In this document: positions 37,041 to 47,809 of the stretch, piece after piece | How positions within the stretch are numbered: position 1 is the stretch's first letter | How the letters are laid out: each line of letters opens with the position of its first letter | Origin: Epiperipatus broadwayi | Taxonomy: Eukaryota; Onychophora; Udeonychophora; Euonychophora; Peripatidae | Direction: 5' to 3' | DNA: 64,000 nucleotides | Assembly (NCBI GenBank): GCA_028023455.1 | Contig: JAQFVV010000012.1 | Location: 5,680,499 to 5,744,498, forward strand | Position numbers and translations under genes: made by a program | The notes under the pieces: generated by a model | The model's input: the letters and a program-made list of their open reading frames with translations, nothing else | What the model was told of the DNA's origin: nothing | Database searches by the model: none

Positions 37041-37737
37041 TTGTTAGGGCAACATTGGTTGTTGCTTTGGCTTTGGATGGATCAAACTCCGACGTTCCAT
37101 CATGGAAAAAGCAGCAAATTCTTGCCCTTTTTTAGCCAGACATAGAGAAATTAACAATATATAGCTTCTGATAGTAACAGCTCTTCAAAGAAAAATGGAG
37201 TCCTTTCCCACTTAAAATCTAGCCTATTTATACATTTTCACCTACCAAGCCTTAACACCTTTTCAAATTTCATTGGCCTCAGGACCAATTGACTTTTAAT
37301 TAAAACAAAATCATAGAATCTAATTTTCTGCTACTGATAATGTCTCTGTGGTGTTATATTTCATTTACTTTAAAAAAATTTAAATTAAATATATAAATTA
37401 TATAATTTTGATTCCAATTTCATTAATTAAATTCCTTTTTTAGGTGTTATAAATTTTTAAGGCCTAGCAGATTTAATGATAAATTCTTTTGTTGCAAACA
37501 AATTCAATCAGTAAACTAAATTTTACTTTTTACCCCACAGGTGCAGTCACTAATTGATTTCCTATTTACAAGAAAAGTCTCATTTTTAATTATAAACCGA
37601 TGATTTTTATTTTAACTTGATATTAATAACTTTTAACATATTTTCTTTATATTGTTTGTTTTAAAAAAAAGCAAATTTGACAGATCTTATAAAAATACTT
37701 TAGTTTCAGTTATATCTCATCATCATCATCATCATTA

Positions 37738-38000
37738 TCAACCATTATCAATCCACTGCAGGATGAAGGTCTCTCCAAGTTTAATCCATCTTCTCCAATC
37801 TTTAGCTTCTCTTCTCCACATCACCCCTACACATTTTCTTATTTCATCCATCCATCTTACATGTGGTCTCCTTCTAGGTCTTTTACAATCTCTTGGAATC
37901 CAGTTTAAAATTTCAATTGTCCATCTATTATCATCTCTTCTAGCAATATGTCCAGCCCAACTCCACTTCAATCTTTTAATTTTTTCAATGAGGTCAGTAA
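37738..38000 (-). pseudogene. RTE C-terminal tail
   Basis: Continues the RT ORF after the ~50-bp deletion: [38 protein letters not shown], then PRRRPHVRWMDEIRK and a stop after LQWIDNG, just before the (TGA)n tail. This basic tail is conserved in all RTE copies here (also at 171-440, 3005-3120 and 50395-50600). Confidence 0.88.
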
Positions 38001-39634
38001 CACCTGTTTGTTCTCTTATCCATACTTCTTTGAGTGGTCTGAAGTCTCTGTATTGATCTTCTATTAAGTGTCCAAGTCTCAAATCCATAAGTAAGAACTG
38101 GTAAAACACATTTGTTAAAAACCTTTCTTTTCAAACACATAGGCATATTTCCTTTTAATATCAAGTTATTTCTACCAAAAGCACTCCAACCAAGTTTAAT
38201 TCTATGATTAATTTCCTCTATTATGTTTCCATCTGTATTAATAATCTGACCAAGGTATTTGTAACTCTTAACTTCTTCTAATTCATCATAATCAATCTTT
38301 ATTTTCATATTTTGAGCAAATCGATTAAACATTACTTTAGTCTTTTTAACATTTATCTTTAGTCCTACTTTCCTACTTTCATCTGATAACTCCTGCAACA
38401 TTTCCTGCAGCTCGGAAGCATTATTTGCAAAAACAACTACATCATCTGCGAAATCTAAATGACTTAAATAATCTCCATTTACTTTCACTCCTTTAGTTTC
38501 CCATTTTAATCCACAAAATACTTCTTGCAGCACTGCTGTAAAAAGTTTTGGAGATATGGAGTCACCTTGTCTTACACCTTTCTCAATGTTGACTTTCCCA
38601 GTATCATTATATAATCTTCCGATCTCTGTTGCATTTTTATAAATATTCTTTAAAATATGACAATATCCTGGATCTATACCTTGATGATCCAATGCTTTAA
38701 TCACTGAAGAAATGTTTATAGAATCAAATGCCTTTTCATAATCTACAAATCCAAAACATAATGACAACTCATATTCATTTGTCCTTTCTATAACTTCTCT
38801 CAATACTTGAATATGATCTACTGTACTAAAACCACTTTTAAATCCAGCTTGTTCTCTTGGTTGGTGAAAATCCAAGGTTCTCTGTAGACGAGTTGTAATT
38901 ATCTTGGTAAAAATTTTATATAAAACTGATAAAAGGCTGATAGGTCTGTAATTTCTAATATCTTCTTTATCACCTTTTTTAAATATTAATATTATTACTG
39001 CATTCTTCCAATCATCCGGTACATCTTTATCATTTAGACATTTGGTATATAACTTTGCTAATATTTTTTCTGTTTCTTCACCTGCTTCTTTTAATATATC
39101 AATTATAATTCCATCATTACCTGGAGCCTTTCCTTTTTTCATACATTTAATTGCATTTCTCACTTCTTCATTTAAAATTCTGGGCAATTCGGAAGATGTA
39201 ATAGATATAGGAGGTACTTGTTCTTTATTACTATATAATTCTTGATAAAAATCTTCTACCAATTTCATAATTTCATCCCTCTTTTTAGTAATAATTCCAT
39301 CTTTTTTCCTTATTGCAGATATAAATTTCCTACCAATACCAAAATGTTGTTTTACATTCTTAAGACTTTTATTTTCTTCTACAGCTTTTCTTGCTAGTTC
39401 ACAGTTATACTTTCTTATATCATTTTCAACTCTTTTCCGCACCATTTTACAAAATTCGAGATATTCAATTCTTTTTAATGCATCATTCTTGCATATCTTC
39501 ATATTCCTTCTTTTCTTCATAAGTTCTCTAGTCTCAGTAGAAATTTTATTAGTCAATTGCTGCTTTTTTCTACCAGCTATCTTTGTTGCAGTTTTTAAAA
39601 GTGTATCAGTTATTTTCATATTAATTTCATTCAA
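37994..39634 (-). pseudogene. RTE reverse transcriptase (546-codon open frame)
   Basis: The longest open frame of the window. RT blocks appear in order: [59 protein letters not shown] (motif A, Asp), [13 protein letters not shown] (motif B) and [12 protein letters not shown] (motif C, FADD). The thumb region has [10 protein letters not shown] and [18 protein letters not shown]. Both catalytic Asp positions are intact. The frame ends early because about 50 bp are missing after QRSMD compared with 50340-50395. The C-terminal tail continues in another frame to 37738 (WSWAGHIARRDDNRW...). The ATG at 39634 lies inside the polyprotein and is not a true start. Confidence 0.9.
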
Positions 39635-39684
39635 ATCTGAATCATGTTCAAAATCTACTAATACTTGAAACCGATTTGTAAGTT

Positions 39685-40675
39685 CTAATTTAAATTCATT
39701 AGAATGTTTCTGAAGATTAGGAATATCAACTGTAAATATAGTTTTCTTAATAATTTTTGTCTCTCTAGTTTTACATTAACATGTATCTTACCCCTTACTA
39801 ATCGATGATCACTTCCTGTGTTAAATTTATTAAGAACATTACAATCTTGAAATATGTATTTCCTGTTAGTCAAAATATAATCCAATTCTGCTGTACCTTC
39901 ATTTGGATGCTTCCATGTCCATTTCCTTCTAACATTTTTCTCAAAAAAAAGAATTCATAATATAAAGTTTTTCCTTCTCTGCAAACTCCACAAGTCTATG
40001 TCCTCTCTCATTTCTATTACCATAACCAAAATTACCTACAACACTTTCATCTTTCATTTGTTTACCAATTCTAGCATTAAAATCTCCCATAACAATTTTA
40101 AAATGTTGTTTACTCTGATCAAAAGCCTTTTGTACATCCATATAAAAATCTTCTACTACTTCATCACTGTGAGAACTTGTTGGGGCATAAACCTGAATTA
40201 TCTGCATTTGATATCTGCTATTAAGTTGTATAACTAATCTTGCCACTCTGTCTGATACACCATCAATCTCCACAATATTGTTCTTCCACTTTTTATTTAT
40301 AATGAATCCTATTCCATTTGTATTTCCAATATTTGTGCCTTTATAATAGAGCATATGTCCACTTTTTAAATCAATTGTCTCTTCACCTTTTCTTCTAACT
40401 TCACAAAGTCCAATAATATCCCATTTAATATAAGAGAGTTCTTCTTCTAATTCTTGCAATCTTCCTTCACTTGAAAGTGATCTGCAGTTGTAAGTACCTA
40501 AATAAAAAGTCGTCATCAAATGGCAGCCTGGGTCCGCCTCCAGGATATTCTTAGCACCCTCCGCCTTCGGCCACCAACCGCTGCCTTGGTTGGTGACTTT
40601 ACAACCTCCTGGGATTAAGGGCCATGCTTTATTTTTGTCTGTCATAATTGTATAATTGGGAAAAATCTTTATCAT
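39685..40675 (-). pseudogene. RTE endonuclease domain (frameshifted)
   Basis: The frame 40675-39941 (244 codons) carries the apurinic/apyrimidinic-type endonuclease that nicks target DNA for target-primed reverse transcription: YNCRSL (metal/catalytic Asn), GLCEVRR (catalytic Glu), QVYAPTSSHSD, and VMGDFNARIG (Asp/Asn). The frame breaks in a run of eight T just after the KEKLYIMNS block. The domain continues in 39885-39685 with DYILTNRK and SDHRLV, the catalytic SDH end. A further 1-base loss near 39750 closes that frame. The initiation Met is uncertain; MTTFYLGTYN near 40523 is closer to the conserved domain start. Confidence 0.88.
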
Positions 40676-41992
40676 TTACACAAACATTCATTCTGCCTTA
40701 TCAGGCACTGAGAAGAAAGACCATGGTGTTTCTTGATCTTAAACTCAGAGGTAAAAAGCCAATAAACTCACCATGCTGGCTAATGCGTGTTGGTGAGCAG
40801 CCCATCCATGTTCATATACTATATGAATAAACATATAGTAATAACAGCTGCAATGACAAGAACGTATGGAGTGGACATTAGGAATTTGCCCTGCTCGGTT
40901 CCTTTAAGGCCTCCAAGAGGAATCAAAGGGTCTCCTTTCAGTTAATAGCAAACTCCTTTCTGCAGCCTCAGTTATATCTACAAAACATTAAATCAGAAAA
41001 CCGTAAACATATTTTAAAGAAAACATTTTACTTTATATCTTTTTATTTAAACTTAAATATATATATACGAATCATTATACCATCATTTCAAGATTTAAAT
41101 TATCCACCCACATACGAGTATAATACAAATATAATTAAGAATTGACTGATAATTAATAAAATATTTTATAAATTTTTAACAAATTATGAGTATTTCCATG
41201 CTATAATTTTATCAATCTGTCTAATTATAGCGTACTTTCGTATGTAAATGGATGATGCCATTCAGATGGCCATAATAGCAAATTTGACCGCTCGACTTAT
41301 ATATCATATTTTGACATTTAAAATAAGTTCGAAACTAGTTCAGATGAGTAGGTCATTAGGTTGATGATGAAATGGAAAGGGATTGGAATGTTTCTGTTTC
41401 AATATATATGTGCATGTGTTAAATTAAATATACAGAAAAACATCAAAAGCTTAAAGAATTAATGACTCATTCGATTCTTAACTATCTGTTAACATATATA
41501 ATGTTATTTATTCATAGTCTGAAGGAGAATGATTTACTTTTCTTAACTACATATTCATTTAGCTATGCTAATTTTGTGTTTATATATATATAATACTTTT
41601 TAGTACCTAAAAACTAATCTAAAAACATTTTACAGGTTTACACTTAAAATAAAGTTCTTGAACTTATAAAGAAGTTTAACATTTCAAGATATCTGCTTAA
41701 AAATTGCCATACTTCTGATAGTTAATGAATTAAGTATTATTTCAAAGTACAAGTAGTACACATACATTTTTATATATTTCTAGAATTTTTACGATTGCAT
41801 TTTTTGACAGTGAAATTTGCAGGTGAAATCTTTGCAAAAAATACCATAAACATTCTAGAAGATAGCTCAAACAATGTGTAGGTTATATCAATTAGACAAG
41901 AACCTATCATTACTGTTTCATATTTATTAACATATATATATGATAAACAAAACTAGTTATAAATTTCATAACTTGCTTTTAGCTTGCATTTT

Positions 41993-42148
41993 ATGATCAC
42001 TAGATGGAGCTTTACCAATAGCTCCTATCAAGCTTTGTTTACATAAATGCCAAGAGAGATAGAATTCAATATCTCTTTCATTCTCTCTCAGCATTTATGT
42101 AAACAAAGCTTGGTAGGAGCTATTGGTAAAGCTCCATCTAGTGATCAT
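41993..42148. repeat. 156-bp near-perfect hairpin (foldback element)
   Basis: The left arm (41993-42058) starts ATGATCACTAGATGGAGC; the right arm (42083-42148) ends GCTCCATCTAGTGATCAT. The 66-bp arms show only about four mismatches (TATCAAGC/GCTTGGTA is the clearest), around a 24-bp loop. No ORF. It resembles a short MITE; no clear TSD beyond AT-rich flanks. If transcribed it would give a long double-stranded stem. Confidence 0.88.
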
Positions 42149-43475
42149 ATATATATAAGTGTGAGTGGGTATATTACTGACAAAGTGTAAAACAATGGCA
42201 TATATTTTGGGGCAAAGTATGAAATTTTATTTTCATTTTTTACATACTTTTCTCAGACATTCAAATATATTTTTGGCAAAGTATGAAAATGGCTTTTAGC
42301 AAAAAAAAGTTCCATGGAAAAATGTAAGAAATCTAATTTAAAAGGACAGGTTTTTTTTCCCATATTGAACCTCTATCGGAAAATACTGGAATAAAAGAAA
42401 TTATCCAAAATATTGGTTTTTGGCAGGTTTTAGTAAATAAAAAATGTTCAACTGCATATTAAATTTTTGATATTATTTTGGAGTTTTACTGTCTTCATTT
42501 CAAGTATGGCACAATTAATATTTTTTACTGATAAACTCTCTGATAATGAAATGTAATACTAACAAGTTAACATTTAATGATGGTAATGTAATTTTTCTCT
42601 AAACATCAAAGAAGCCAGGAAAGAAATGAATGGCATTTTCTCACCATTATATTGAAAGTAAAGTCCAAAATTGAAGGAATCCCAAATAGTATAAATTGTA
42701 AAGAATGTAAAGAATTTCAAGGCAATTATCTTTTTACTCTTCATTAACTAACAATAAAATATATACATAAGATTTACTAATAATTTCAATCATCAATTTT
42801 ATTAAATATATGTTAAATGCATAAAATGTAATGTTGCCATCCTCTTTGTGACCTCAAACATTCATGCTGAGGGTGTTTTATCCATTGGTAATTTTCCTTT
42901 TGGTATTTTATAGAATTCATCAGAAATATGTGAAAATTCAACTATTTCATACTTGGATATCCCACTTTTGACATTGTATAAAATTCCTAGGCATTTTATA
43001 TAAATCTAGTTTTCACACTTTTCCAGTAATATACATAATTGGGACAAATTTACATTAATGTGAAATATTTTCTATTATAAACTTATTCACAACTATTTTT
43101 TTTTATTAAAATACATTATAGGGACCATTTCCAACTTTTTTTTATCTAGCTATATTTTTAATTTTTACATTTTTATTTACCGTTGTGAAACTCCTTCTAC
43201 TCACAACTTTGACACCATCCATTTCAGATAAATACAATGTGTGTATAAAATAAAAATAAAAAATCAGATATATTAATCTTTAACTGAAGTTTAAAGTTTA
43301 TATCTGTGCTAAAGATAATCTCTAGTTTTGAAAATGATTAGTAATAATCATTATTGTATTTATCTGAAATGGATGGCATCAAAGTTATGAATAGAGGGAG
43401 TTTGACCATGGTAAATGAAAATGTAACAATTTACTCTAGATAAATACTTTTCATATAATAGATATGTGGGAGTTA

Positions 43476-43530
43476 GGGACCTGGGCCAACTGATGAGTGC
43501 TGGTTTAGCACAAAATGCATCTTGAGAGTC
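43476..43530 (+). ncRNA. Hammerhead-ribozyme-like motif, family C (canonical geometry)
   Basis: CUGAUGA (43490-43496) is followed directly by a perfect 5-bp stem II GUGCU/AGCAC with loop GGUUU, giving the canonical G10.1-C11.1 pair. Next come AAAA (ancestrally GAAA, as in the 58140 copy), a 2-bp stem III (AU/AU) with loop GC, and cleavage triplet AUC. Stem I has CAA/UUG next to the core and GAC/GUC further out across an internal loop. The type I layout with a minimal stem III is that of retroelement-borne hammerheads. The G12 to A change predicts loss of activity in this copy. Confidence 0.62.
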
Positions 43531-44999
43531 ATTTGTTTTTTATTGTATCTTTATTTATGTAAATTTAAAAAGAATGGGGAAGTATGGAGGTGTTTATTAT
43601 ATTCTTAATTTTTATGTAGATAAATAAATATAAGTTAATCAGACAAATTCTAGAAGTATAAAATTGTAATATGTGGGTTAAAGGGGTGAAAGGTTAAATG
43701 AATTATTATTGCATATACATTTACAATATAAGAAATAGGCCCAGTGAATATTGCTAGCTGAAAATTCAAAGATAAAATGTCAAATTACTCAGCTAAAAAT
43801 TGTGTTTATTCAGTAACACTACTTGTGAATAAAGATGTCCAAATTTTAAACAGCATGACTAAGACCAAGTGGTTATTTCTTGATCGTTTGCTGAAATTAT
43901 GTTAAGTATATTGAAACTCAGATTTATTCATATAAAGAGTATAAAATTTAAATTTGCACTGATATTACATACATATAAAGAAAAACTAATATCTTAGTCA
44001 TTTTAACTTGCAATCTCCCAAATATTGATAATTTAAATTTCACTCTTTATTTGAATAATCTAATATTTTGATATATTTAATAACATTGCAGCAAATTATC
44101 AAAATATAGATAACTTCTTAGTCATGCTGTCTGAAATTCAGACTTTATGTTTAATCACAAGGTAGTATTGCTGAAAGACATTTGGGGGAGTGATTAACAT
44201 TAAAACTATAAAAATTGTGTTTTCAAAATGGGATGGAGCAGGATAGAGAAGAATATGGGAAAAACTTAGGGCCTGGAATGGAAAGGGAAAGTAAGGTGGT
44301 TAACATGTTTATCTGGGAATAGTGGCTGAGTGATTTCTGACTTTGATAAAGAAGTAGCCATATCACATCACATAAGTAAATTTGAACTTTATTGCATTTA
44401 AAATCTGTCTAAAATTGCAATTTAAACATAATAATTTTAAATTATTAAAAAATGGTTAATAATTATTTACTTTAAAAAAATCTTAACTTTCTCTGATTTT
44501 ATATTTACAAGGAAACATGAGCAATGTTATGTGTGGAAAAATAATAAATTACATGTAGCACATGATGAGCAATACAATGAACGAACTAAAACTGCAAAAA
44601 AGTACTGTTCTTTACTTTACATCTTTTTTATGTATAAAAAGTATTTATAAATTTAAAATATAACTGTAATTCTATTAAATCCATAGCTAGCACTTTTCTA
44701 TATTAAAAAGTTTTATTGGGCATTACTATGTAAGTTAGTAGTTTAGTCAAGTAATTTAACTATTAATTTAAAAATGTACTCTTAATAGGTTCTCATTTTG
44801 AGATAAAAATTCCATATTAAAAGTGACATAATTTAATTTCATTGTTATTTCAGTCATCATTAGGCAATACAGAATACAATTAATTCTGGGTATTCTTTTT
44901 TAAGTGTAACATCTTATTCTTGTGAGCTCGATACCCTTCTTTAGTTGAAAGGATGTAATTTGTGCTTGTGTACGCTTTATAATATATTTAAAGAATAAA

Positions 45000-45480
45000 A
45001 TAGATTTGGGTACAAAGAAGAAAATTTAAAGAATCTGCTTACATGATAATAACAAAAAATTCCATAAACCAATCTAGAATGACTATACATAATGTATGGA
45101 AACCATTAATCAAGTTTGCTCTTAAGAAAAAATGGAGAAATCAGGAGAAACCTCATAGATAAGTATGTAAAATTTCTACTGACTGTTGATTTGGCAGAAT
45201 GACTCAGTTGGTTAGAGCATAACCTTAAAATTCAATACTTAAGAATCTAAGGGTCCAGGTTCGAATCACATGCTAGTACTTTCACTGGTCAGGCCAGCAA
45301 TATCTGAAAAAGAGGGGCGAATAATACCTCTCAAAACGTTTTGCATATACTAACCTGTTTGATGTGCTATTACTAACAGTTGAATGTATTTGGAATATTT
45401 AAGCAAGTTAAATTTTTCTAAAGACATTCAATACTCAAATTAGATGATGGAAATAGTCCAATATAAACATACAACTAGAA
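45000..45480 (+). mobile_element. PLE family A 3' end fragment, including tRNA-like module
   Basis: Starts in the GIY-YIG C-terminal coding remnant (RRKFKES near 45018, HNVWKPLIKF near 45092; compare NNVWKPL in the 8110-9835 copy). It continues into a tRNA-like segment (45193-45278) and a hammerhead-like hairpin (45290-45345). It ends with the family terminal words GTTGAATGTATTTGG, TAAAGACATTCAATACT and GATGATGGAAATAGTCC. It gives the best view of the family's 3' architecture. Confidence 0.72.
45193..45278 (+). other. tRNA-like module within the PLE 3' end
   Basis: TGACTCAGTTGGTTAGAGCAT matches a tRNA D-arm / box A region, and CAGGTTCGAATCAC matches a T-arm / box B. The spacing is about 45 bp. 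The acceptor stem is not complete, so it is not a functional tRNA gene. Related modules lie at 17278-17365, 51762-51830 and, more decayed, 11920-11980, each followed by the same hairpin plus GAAAC-like element. Confidence 0.6.
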
Positions 45481-46579
45481 CACCATCATCACAAACTTTC
45501 AGGAATATACAAAAATTATTAACAGTTATATTTTTTAAAAAAAATTTTTTATAAAAAGATATCTTACTTTTTTCATTTTTTTAAAAAAAAAAACATAAGC
45601 AAAATTTATTTATCTGAAACCTTAATGCAAAATATAAATAATTAAGAGATTTTGTAGATAACGGAAAACGTATGTTGATTTATTTATTTAAACATTGTTT
45701 ATAATTTTTTTTTTAAACTTTTTTTTAATTTACTTTTACAAACCCATTACATTTTATTTTTACATTTTATGATATTATTTGTTTCGAATGTTGATGTAGT
45801 TTTAAAATAATTTATCCCTTTAGATTTTGAGGATAATTTTCCTTTCTCTAAGGAACGATCTGAGAGGTAATGAACTTGGATAGCTTTTAACCTCTCTGAC
45901 ATTACCAATGATAATTAGTTGGACCTGTATGACAGCTTATACATTAATTATGAAGTCAGTTGAAACCGATAGCAACATAAAATCTACTTCCAATCATTGA
46001 ACTCAAAGAATATTTTCGAAGCTTCTTAATTATTAAAGATAAATAATTCCTTTTTTTTTTTTTGCAAAGAAATTTACGTTTACAAGAACCGGGATTTACT
46101 TTTTTATATTTAAAGAATGTTTATTTTTCACTACATTAAATGCATGTAATTATATTAAATAAATAACATTTTGAGAATAATTACATTTTTAAAAGAATAT
46201 TACGATTTTTTTTATCTGGATATCTATGTATCAGCAGGACTCTTTTTTATATAATCAACGAACGTAATTGTTTATGACTTTTCTTTTCTAATTTTTCGTT
46301 CACTTATAGCACATAATAATCATGACATTAAAATAAAGAAATTTAATTGCAAATAATATTAAATAGACTCTGAACGTAAGCCTAAGATATCTATTTAATA
46401 TTCGTATGGCTAATTTACTATATTAAATAACCTAGAGCACTAAGATATGAGAGTGGTGAGAAATATAATAGAAAATAGGAATAACAGACTTCTTAATAAA
46501 ATTCTGATGAATGTTGCATTTAATAAAGAGAACTTTTTCAGTCAGAGAATATCAAGATTCCAATATTTATAGTCTATAG

Positions 46580-47409
46580 CAGGGATGCCCAACCCGTAGC
46601 TCGCGAGTCACATGTGGCTCGCGTAACTGTTTAATGTGGCTCGAATTGCACTCTTCAAAAAAGTAAACATTTTTACAATACAAACAATAACGATATGCAG
46701 TATCAGGTTTCACATTAAATAAAATATATTTTTCCTGTAATTGTAATTTATATGTATGTTACCAAATTTTTAATAAATAAAATGTATTTACATTTTTTTT
46801 TCTTTTTAACATATTACACCATTTTTTTTTTTTTTTTTTGCTGTAGACGTTTGGTTTGGTGCTATATATATATATATTGTGTTTAGTGCTCTTGTATAAA
46901 TTGTTGTTTTTATCGAGAAAGATCCTTGTAGACGTTTGGTTTGGTGCTGTATATATATTGTGTTTAGTGCTGGAAATAGTTTTTATCGAGATAGATCCAT
47001 GTACACGTATATATTTTGCTGTATATATCGATGTTTAGTGCTGTAAACAGTTGTTTTTATCCGTGTACACGTATATATTTTGCTGTATATATATATTGAT
47101 GTTTAGTGCTGTAAATAGTTGTTTTTATCGAGATAGATTCGTGTACACATATATATTTTGCTGTATATATTGATGTTTTCATCGAGAAAGATCCGTGTAC
47201 ACGTTATTTTGGCCACATTAGAAACGGCGGATTGATATCAATGTGAATAGGCCGTCGTCGTCCCCCACCTATCTCCCTACATTGCAGGTTTAGTACCCAA
47301 GTACCATGTTTATAAATGTAATATGAAAAATGTAATATATAATTGTGGCTCCCCAAATTTTTTTAAATTCTCAACTGGCTCGCGTCAAGTTAAAGGTTGG
47401 GCACCACTG
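46580..47409. mobile_element. Non-autonomous hAT transposon with 8-bp TSD
   Basis: The termini are CAGGGATGCCCAACC at 46580 and GGTTGGGCACCACTG ending at 47409: 15-bp terminal inverted repeats with two mismatches, of the CAGNG...CCCAACC type common in hAT elements. Subterminal GGCTCGCG words occur near both ends. A perfect 8-bp TSD, GTCTATAG, flanks it (46572-46579 and 47410-47417), the length produced by hAT transposases. It encodes no transposase; the interior is a minisatellite. Confidence 0.93.
46842..47205 (+). repeat. Minisatellite inside the hAT element
   Basis: About five degenerate head-to-tail units of roughly 65-80 bp share the order TGTACACGTATATATTTTGC, TGTATATAT, TGTTTAGTGCTGTAAA and GTTTTTATCGAGATAGATCC. 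Units differ by small indels and substitutions. A 60-codon frame here is a by-product of the repeat. Confidence 0.85.
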
Positions 47410-47809
47410 GTCTATAGAGTGATGTTGTAAATAATGATAAAGTCAGCAAATGGATTGTTAATCCAAATGGAAATTCGTGAATTAAATCATTTATATTTAT
47501 TACTTATATTTATTTTAAATTACTTATATTTATTTATTTATTACTTATATTTATTTACCTCTGAGCTTAAGATCAAGAAACACCATGGTCTTTATTCTTA
47601 GTTGCCTCTAAGGCAGAATAAATGTATGTGTAAATGATAAATATTTTTCCAATAAATATATATAATTATGACAGACAAAAATAAATCATGACCCTTATTC
47701 CCAGGAGGCTATAAAATCATCAACCAAGGTTGCAGTATGTGGCCGAAGGTGGAGGTTTCTAAGAATCCCCTGGTTGTGGACCGAGGCTGCCATTTGACAA
47801 TGATTTTTT

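Larger units (their letters stand above)
37718..40967 (-). mobile_element. RTE-like non-LTR retrotransposon, essentially full length, TSD-flanked
   Basis: A 3.25-kb element read on the - strand. It has a 5' leader (40967-40676), an apurinic-type endonuclease, a reverse transcriptase, a C-terminal tail and a short 3' end of (TGA)n. It is flanked by the perfect 12-bp direct repeat TCAGTTATATCT (37706-37717 and 40968-40979). Length, single-ORF order and trinucleotide 3' tail fit the RTE clade. The ORF is broken by two single-base shifts and a deletion of about 50 bp, so it is not autonomous now. It sits antisense to the host gene in the second large intron. Confidence 0.93.

Noticed and set aside
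37720-37740. Simple (ATC)n microsatellite as an independent feature
   Set aside because: It is the (TGA)n 3' tail of the - strand RTE element, also seen in the other RTE copies.
45193-45278. Genuine tRNA gene
   Set aside because: D-arm and T-arm words are clear, but the acceptor and anticodon stems do not fold well and the module is repeated within PLE ends.
46856-47038. 60-codon frame in the hAT element as a protein
   Set aside because: It is a translation of the minisatellite; no transposase motif is present.
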